From the NCBI GenBank assembly GCA_030145945.1, contig JASLDK010000152.1, positions 1 through 6,396 on the forward strand: a stretch of DNA of 6,396 bases. Direction: 5' to 3'. Under the pieces are notes generated by a model that was not told where the DNA came from, searched no databases, and worked only from the letters and a program-made list of their open reading frames with translations. Source of the stretch: Nocardioides sp. (GTDB lineage Bacteria > Actinomycetota > Actinomycetes > Propionibacteriales > Nocardioidaceae). Below, piece after piece: positions 1 to 6,396 of the stretch; within the stretch, counting starts at the first letter, position 1; each line of letters begins with the position of its first letter. The translations under genes were made by a program, and so were the position numbers.

Positions 1-83
1 GTGCGATCGTGCTCGCCGCCCTCGTCGCCCGCAAGCGGCGGGTGTGGACGCCGAGCCGGGTGAAGCCGACCGTCGTGCTGTAG
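1..83 (+). CDS. C-terminal end of an unidentified, probably membrane-associated protein
   Basis: A reading frame open from the window edge ends at TAG (81-83). The codons from base 3 read AIVLAALVARKRRVWTPSRV followed by KPTVVL. A short hydrophobic run followed by a basic cluster (RKRR) and a short tail is what the end of a last transmembrane helix plus a cytoplasmic tail looks like, by the positive-inside rule. The rest of the gene lies outside the window, so I cannot name a family. It points the same way as the exporter, and the 57-bp gap between them carries its own promoter-like element, so the two are probably not simply co-transcribed. With only 26 codons visible, chance openness in GC-rich DNA cannot be excluded. 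Confidence 0.5.
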   Translation, partial: AIVLAALVARKRRVWTPSRVKPTVVL

Positions 84-102
84 CAGCGATCGGGTCCTCG
101 AC

Positions 103-133
103 TCGACCTCATGTCGGCATGAGGTTCTAACGT
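103..133 (+). promoter_or_regulatory. MerR/SoxR-type promoter with palindromic operator in a 19-bp spacer
   Basis: A perfect 8-bp inverted repeat (106-113 and 118-125, loop TCGG) gives the 18-mer CCTCATGTCGGCATGAGG. It has the same outer CCTCA...TGAGG arms and length as the SoxR box CCTCAAGTTAACTTGAGG. It lies between a -35-like TCGACC (103-108) and a -10-like TAACGT (128-133). The spacer is 19 bp, the over-long spacing that MerR-family activators correct by untwisting DNA. Transcription would begin about 7 nt after the -10, at roughly 140-141, on the exporter's ATG. No MerR gene is visible, so the regulator must be encoded elsewhere. Spacing and symmetry are seen directly; the regulator family is inferred. 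Confidence 0.68.
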
Positions 134-140
134 CTGCCCC

Positions 141-2087
141 ATGAGCATGGAGCAGATCGCCTGGAACCAGGTCTACCGGGGGATGCACGGGCCGGACGAG
201 CAGCGGGCGTTCAGCATGGTGACCGCGAAGCGGATCCTCCGATTCGCTCGACCGCACCGCAGCAAGCTGATCGGGTTCGTCGCGCTCAGCATCGTGACGG
301 CGGGACTCGCCGTGGCGACGCCCGTGCTCGCCGGACACGTCGTCAACGCGATCGTCGCCGGAGACAGCCGCAGCGTGATCATCCGGTTGGCGCTGGCGAT
401 CGCGGGCCTGGCCGTCCTCGACGCCGGGCTCGGTCTCGTCGCCCGGTGGCTCTCCTCGAGGATCGGTGAAGGACTGATCCTCGACCTGCGCACCGCGGTC
501 TTCGACCACGTGCAGCGGATGCCGATCGCGTTCTTCAGCCGGACGCGCACCGGCGCGCTGGTCAGTCGGCTCAACAACGACGTGATCGGCGCGCAGCGAG
601 CGTTCAGCCAGACGCTGTCCGGCGTCGTCGGCAATCTGGTCACGCTCGTCCTGACCCTTGTCGTGATGCTCGGCATCTCCTGGCAGGTGACCCTGCTGGC
701 GCTGGTGCTGCTGCCGGTCTTCGTCGTTCCCGCTCGTCGGATGGGAGGTCGTCTCGCCGGCATCCAGCGTGAGGCTGCCGACCACAACGCGGCGATGGGC
801 AACCAGATGACCGAACGCTTCTCCGCGCCGGGCGCCACGTTGGTGAAGTTGTTCGGCCGCCCTGAGCAGGAGTCCGCCGAGTTCGCGGCGCGGGCGCAGC
901 GGGTCGCCGAGATCGGCGTACGAACGGCGATGGTGCAGACGACCTTCGTCACCGCACTCACCCTGGTCTCGGCACTGGCGATCGCGGTCGTCTACGGCCT
1001 CGGCGGGTCGCTCGCTCTCGACGGAACCCTCGACGCCGGTGATGTCGTTGCGCTCTCCCTCCTGCTGACCCGGCTCTACGCGCCGCTCACCGCGTTGGCC
1101 AGCGCCCGCGTCGAGGTCATGAGCGCGCTGGTCAGCTTCGAGCGAGTCTTCGAGGTGCTTGACCTCGAGCCGCTGATCATCGACCGTCCCGGCGCCGGAG
1201 AGGTGCCGGACGGACCGGTTGCGGTGGAGATCGACGACGTCCGGTTCGCCTATCCCTCGGCGGACAAGGTGTCGCTCGCCTCCCTCGAAGCCGTTGCCAC
1301 CCTCGACACCCGCGGTGGGGAGGAGGTCCTGCACGGCATTTCGTTGGTCGCCGAGCCGGGTCAGGTCGTCGCCCTCGTCGGCTCCTCCGGCGCGGGGAAG
1401 TCGGCCATCGCGCAACTCGTCTCCCGCCTGTACGACGTCGACGCGGGCGCCGTACGCCTGGCAGGGGTGGACGTTCGCGACCTGACGGCGGCCTCGATCC
1501 GGGCTGCGGTCGGCATGGTCACCCAGGACGGTCACCTGTTCCACGACACGATCCGCGGCAATCTGCTGCTCGCGCGTCCGGAGGCGATCGAGCAGGAGCT
1601 GTGGGACGCGCTGGGGCGGGCGCGGTTGGCTGACCTGGTGCGGTCGTTGCCCGACGGGCTTGACACCGTGGTGGGGGAGCGCGGCTATCGGCTGTCCGGC
1701 GGTGAGCGTCAGCGGCTCACCATTGCCCGGCTCCTGCTCAAGCAGCCGCGGGTGGTGATCCTCGACGAGGCGACGGCATCCCTGGACTCGACCTCTGAGG
1801 CTGCGGTGCAGGCGGCGCTGGGGGAGGCGTTGGCCGGTCGTACGGCGTTGGTGATCGCGCACCGCCTCTCGACCATCCGCGCGGCAGACCTGATCGTGGT
1901 CGTCGAGGACGGTCGGATCGTCGAGCGTGGCACGCACGCGGCGCTGTTGGCCGCCGGTGGACGCTACGAACAGCTCTATTGCACGCAGTTCGCCGAGGAC
2001 GCTCCGCCGAGTGCCTCGCCGGCCGGTGGAAGCGACGCGCCTGCCCCGGAGAGTCGTGGAGTTCTGCCACCCGATCGTGTATCTTGA
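141..2087 (+). CDS. ABC exporter, fused transmembrane and ATPase domains (half-transporter)
   Basis: This 648-residue protein is a type IV (MsbA/multidrug-type) ABC exporter half, expected to act in the cytoplasmic membrane as a homo- or heterodimer. About six hydrophobic segments are visible, near residues 43-66, 80-102, 160-178, 182-199, 268-290 and 302-322. The nucleotide-binding domain follows: A-loop Tyr371, Walker A GSSGAGKS (414-421), Q-loop Gln462, signature LSGGE (518-522), Walker B VVILDE with Asp542 and catalytic Glu543, D-loop SLD (547-549) and H-loop His574. Every catalytic residue is intact, so it should hydrolyse ATP. An extra stretch (about 377-395) separates the A-loop from the next strand. 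The tail from about 618 is low-complexity Pro/Ala/Ser. The start at 141 has no Shine-Dalgarno sequence, which fits leaderless initiation; ATG 147 is the alternative. Substrate is unknown. The MerR-type promoter suggests an inducible drug, metabolite or redox-stress exporter, by inference only. Confidence 0.95.
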   Translation: MSMEQIAWNQVYRGMHGPDEQRAFSMVTAKRILRFARPHRSKLIGFVALSIVTAGLAVATPVLAGHVVNAIVAGDSRSVIIRLALAIAGLAVLDAGLGLVARWLSSRIGEGLILDLRTAVFDHVQRMPIAFFSRTRTGALVSRLNNDVIGAQRAFSQTLSGVVGNLVTLVLTLVVMLGISWQVTLLALVLLPVFVVPARRMGGRLAGIQREAADHNAAMGNQMTERFSAPGATLVKLFGRPEQESAEFAARAQRVAEIGVRTAMVQTTFVTALTLVSALAIAVVYGLGGSLALDGTLDAGDVVALSLLLTRLYAPLTALASARVEVMSALVSFERVFEVLDLEPLIIDRPGAGEVPDGPVAVEIDDVRFAYPSADKVSLASLEAVATLDTRGGEEVLHGISLVAEPGQVVALVGSSGAGKSAIAQLVSRLYDVDAGAVRLAGVDVRDLTAASIRAAVGMVTQDGHLFHDTIRGNLLLARPEAIEQELWDALGRARLADLVRSLPDGLDTVVGERGYRLSGGERQRLTIARLLLKQPRVVILDEATASLDSTSEAAVQAALGEALAGRTALVIAHRLSTIRAADLIVVVEDGRIVERGTHAALLAAGGRYEQLYCTQFAEDAPPSASPAGGSDAPAPESRGVLPPDRVS

Positions 2088-2097
2088 TGTCAAGAGA
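2080..2097. promoter_or_regulatory. Candidate MarR/TamR-like operator upstream of aconitase
   Basis: TCTTGA-TG-TCAAGA (2082-2095) is a perfect 6-bp inverted repeat with a 2-bp centre, and one further matching pair lies beyond a single mismatch (2080 with 2097). It overlaps the exporter's TGA stop (2085-2087) and a -10-like TATCTT (2080-2085), with another AT-rich hexamer GATATT at 2096-2101. A protein bound here would block a promoter for the downstream aconitase gene. In Streptomyces coelicolor the MarR-family protein TamR controls the aconitase gene sacA and is released by citrate or aconitate. The match to that system is suggested by position and by the compact MarR-like palindrome, not proven. 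I found no convincing -35 at standard spacing. Confidence 0.5.
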
Positions 2098-2124
2098 TAT
2101 TCCCCTGTGGAGATCCCAGAGAAC

Positions 2125-2143
2125 TTAGGTCAGCCTCACTATC
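2125..2143. promoter_or_regulatory. Candidate DtxR/IdeR-type iron box upstream of aconitase
   Basis: The 19-mer TTAGGTCAGCCTCACTATC agrees with the DtxR/IdeR/DmdR consensus TTAGGTTAGCCTAACCTAA at 13 of 19 positions, and at 13 of the first 15. The left half-site is nearly perfect; the last four bases do not match. It lies 76 bp before the aconitase ATG, in the untranslated leader or promoter region. Aconitase needs a [4Fe-4S] cluster, so iron-dependent control would make biological sense. The degenerate right half leaves weak or no binding as a real possibility. Confidence 0.4.
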
Positions 2144-2219
2144 CGAGTCGCTGTGAGCGGCGGCAGGATGCAAGGAGCAGACCTACCGACAACGATCAGT
2201 CGACGAGGACGGAGCCCCG

Positions 2220-5048
<2,829 letters not shown>

Positions 5049-5098
5049 CACCTGACTGCACGTCGAGGAGGTCGCGCAGCGACCGTCACGAGACAATC

Positions 5099-5134
5099 TG
5101 AACGGTCCGCCCCCTCGGGGGCGGGCCGTTCGGC
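5099..5134 (+). terminator. Rho-independent-type terminator hairpin after aconitase
   Basis: Bases 5100-5113 pair with 5118-5131 as a 14-bp GC-rich stem, with one G-U pair (5106 with 5125) and the 4-nt loop CTCG. A further U-G pair (5099 with 5132) can extend it. Only a short CTTT follows (5134-5137), so the U-tract is weak, which is common in actinobacteria. It begins 51 bp after the aconitase stop. A smaller hairpin (GGTCGC-GCA-GCGACC, 5070-5084) sits between the stop codon and this stem and may help 3'-end processing. Confidence 0.8.
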
Positions 5135-5141
5135 TTTGGTG

Positions 5142-5180
5142 TGACCGGAGCCATGGTTTGGTGACGGTTTGACCCGGTCA
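5142..5180. promoter_or_regulatory. Spaced 7-bp inverted repeat before the secreted-protein gene
   Basis: TGACCGG (5142-5148) and CCGGTCA (5174-5180) are exact reverse complements 25 bp apart, in the only non-coding stretch between the terminator and ATG 5191. A TTGACC (5169-5174) resembles a -35 element, but the matching -10 would fall on the start codon, so I cannot define a promoter. The repeat could be a regulator site or chance in GC-rich DNA. Confidence 0.2.
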
Positions 5181-5190
5181 TCATCGCGCC

Positions 5191-6396
5191 ATGCGTCTGC
5201 TTTCTCGGCCAGCACGGTTGATCCCGGTGCTTCTTGGCCTCCTCCTCGCCCTCACCGTGCTGCCCGGACTGACCGTCCGAGCCAAGGCGGCCACCCCGAT
5301 CGCCATCACTGGCACCATCACCGGCGGCAACGCCGGCGGTACGACGGTCCCGGTCGCCGACGTATGGGTCGAGATGATGGACGCGGACGGGCATGAGCTC
5401 GCGCCTCGCGTCGGCCAGTGGACCACGTCGAGCGGTGCCTACTCGCTGACCCTGCCGGACGTGGGCACCTATCAGTTCAGCGTGAGGTGTGGTGCCTCCG
5501 ACGCGGCGTGCATCGATTCCTACGCTCCGGAGCCGAACGTGACCAAGGTCGTCAGTGCAGCGACCACTCAGAACGCGACGCTTGATCGGTGGGGCCGGAT
5601 CGTCGGCACCGCCAAGAAGAACGGTGTGGCCATCGCGTGGCCGGACGGCGGTGTGAGAGCGAGCAACGACGCGCGGGGCTACTGGAACAGCTTCGAGGTC
5701 ATGGTGGCGTCGAACGGCGCCTTCACGATCGAGAAGGTCGCACCGGGCACGGTTCGGCTCCAGGGTGACGAGCCGTACGACGCGGAGCCCTTCCTGACCG
5801 CAGACCAGACCGTCCAGGTCCCGGCCGGCGGGGTGGCGAACGTCGACCTGGCCGTGCAGGACTGGCGCGGCGGCTACGCCCGGGCCGTCCAGCCCGACGG
5901 CACCCCGCTCGAGAACATTCGCTTCAACGTCTTCTCGCGACCGCTCGGTGGCGGTGCCTGGGACAACGGGATCCAGGCCGGTCCGCTCCTGACCAACGCG
6001 CTCGGGCGGATGAAGTGGTCGCTCACCGACACCACCCGTGAATACGCTGTCTGCTTCTACGACGACTACAGCTACCAGGGTGTCCCGGCGTTCTCGCCCC
6101 GCCACCTCTCGCGCTGCCTCGGCGGCGCCGCGGACCGCGACACCGCGACCCTGTGGACTCCGTCAGCCGCGACGCCCAGCGTCAAGCAGGACATCGTGCT
6201 GCCGTACTCCTTCGCCTCCACCCCGACGCCGGCCATCACCGGCGCGGCGACTGCCGCCGTCGGGGCGACGTTGACTGCCGCGCACGGCACGTGGAGCCCG
6301 ACGGCGGCAGTCGCCGCGCCGGTGATGGCCGGCGTCGGGGTGGAGGCGAAGGAGTACGGCAGCACGATGTCCTGCTTGACGCTGGGCGTCGCGGCT
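5191..6396 (+). CDS. Secreted multidomain beta-sandwich protein, 3' end missing from window
   Basis: The frame starts at ATG 5191, the first start after an in-frame TGA (5170-5172), and stays open to the window end (402 codons). Residues 1-33 form a Sec signal peptide: a basic start, a hydrophobic core (about 11-29) and a likely AKA|A cleavage site. Three segments resembling carboxypeptidase-regulatory or SdrD/Cna-B-like beta-sandwiches follow (about 35-131, 132-224 and 225-340), with recurring TxxxGxYxLxLP-type turns. C100/C107 and C288/C309 could form disulphides outside the cell. From about 343 the sequence enters an actinobacterial Ig-like repeat, TPAITG...VGATLTAAHGTWSP, ending at Pro370. 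Residues after 370 are encoded by the second arm of a perfect inverted repeat and do not continue that domain, so the tail is probably artefactual. There is no obvious ribosome binding site. An exported surface or binding role is likely, but no enzyme motif is visible and no function can be assigned. Confidence 0.8.
   Translation, partial: MRLLSRPARLIPVLLGLLLALTVLPGLTVRAKAATPIAITGTITGGNAGGTTVPVADVWVEMMDADGHELAPRVGQWTTSSGAYSLTLPDVGTYQFSVRCGASDAACIDSYAPEPNVTKVVSAATTQNATLDRWGRIVGTAKKNGVAIAWPDGGVRASNDARGYWNSFEVMVASNGAFTIEKVAPGTVRLQGDEPYDAEPFLTADQTVQVPAGGVANVDLAVQDWRGGYARAVQPDGTPLENIRFNVFSRPLGGGAWDNGIQAGPLLTNALGRMKWSLTDTTREYAVCFYDDYSYQGVPAFSPRHLSRCLGGAADRDTATLWTPSAATPSVKQDIVLPYSFASTPTPAITGAATAAVGATLTAAHGTWSPTAAVAAPVMAGVGVEAKEYGSTMSCLTLGVAA
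6165..6396. repeat. Perfect 100-bp inverted repeat with 32-nt loop, reaching the window end
   Basis: Bases 6165-6264 are the exact reverse complement of 6297-6396, with no mismatch, around a 32-nt loop (6265-6296). The peptide LPYSFASTPTPAITGAATAA is therefore encoded on both strands, once in each arm. The loop holds a small hairpin, TGCCG-CGCA-CGGCA (6276-6289). Such a long perfect palindrome inside a coding region, stopping at the sequence edge, is typical of a fold-back chimera at a contig end. No transposase, target duplication or known element is associated with it. Confidence 0.95.

Noticed and set aside
106..125. The 8-bp hairpin upstream of the exporter as a terminator for the preceding gene
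   Set aside because: It has no T-tract after the stem and its stem is short and mixed. Its fit between -35 and -10 elements with a 19-bp spacer favours an operator, although a minor terminating effect cannot be excluded.
173..961. A 262-codon minus-strand frame opposite the exporter membrane domain
   Set aside because: Its Arg/Ser/Thr/Ala-rich composition is typical of the reverse complement of a GC-rich gene, and it has no family resemblance or start signals.
5086..6105. A 339-codon antisense open frame opposite the secreted-protein gene
   Set aside because: It is Arg/Val/Gly/Asp-rich with no recognisable domain, crosses the terminator hairpin, and competes with a + strand frame that has a clear signal peptide and domain structure.
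6072..6365. A 97-codon minus-strand frame containing the same LPYSFASTPTPAITG peptide as the + strand
   Set aside because: It exists only because the terminal inverted repeat copies the + strand coding sequence onto the other strand; it is not a separate gene.
6165..6396. The terminal inverted repeat as an insertion sequence, CRISPR repeat or natural terminator
   Set aside because: There is no transposase, no direct-repeat array and no T-tract. The arms are coding sequence of one gene, and perfect 100-bp arms far exceed such elements.

Overview
The window looks like a chromosomal stretch of a high-GC actinobacterium. The exact genus is not shown; a Nocardioidaceae-type genome such as Nocardioides is my best guess. 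The signs are very GC-rich third codon positions, an actinobacterial-style aconitase with a long acidic/Pro-Ala linker, an ABC exporter of a subfamily common in actinobacteria, and a secreted protein that enters a GTWSP-type Ig-like repeat.

Layout, all genes on the + strand: (1) the last codons of an unidentified membrane-type protein (to 83); (2) a 57-bp gap with a perfect 18-bp palindrome inside a promoter with a 19-bp spacer, the architecture of MerR/SoxR-family promoters; (3) a full-length ABC exporter half-transporter (141-2087) whose predicted transcript starts at or next to its ATG; (4) a 132-bp gap with two candidate operators, a MarR/TamR-like palindrome overlapping the exporter's stop codon and a half-conserved DtxR/IdeR-type iron box; (5) a complete aconitase (2220-5048) with all Fe-S ligands; (6) a strong hairpin terminator (about 5099-5134); (7) the 5' part of a secreted multidomain beta-sandwich protein (5191 to the window end, no stop).

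The last 232 bases form a perfect inverted repeat: 6165-6264 is the exact reverse complement of 6297-6396, with a 32-nt loop. The second arm starts just where the secreted protein should continue an Ig-like repeat, and the reading frame then loses its family resemblance. The simplest explanation is a fold-back (snap-back) chimera at a contig end, so protein sequence beyond about residue 370 of that gene should not be trusted until checked. A real 100-bp-arm palindrome is possible but less likely.

The genes do not form one pathway. The exporter and aconitase are tandem but appear to be separately regulated: the exporter by an effector-sensing MerR-type activator encoded elsewhere, the aconitase perhaps by citrate/aconitate and iron status. 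I see no CRISPR array, tRNA, rRNA, transposase or defence system, and no clearly novel multi-gene system. The items most worth checking are the terminal inverted repeat and the three candidate operators.
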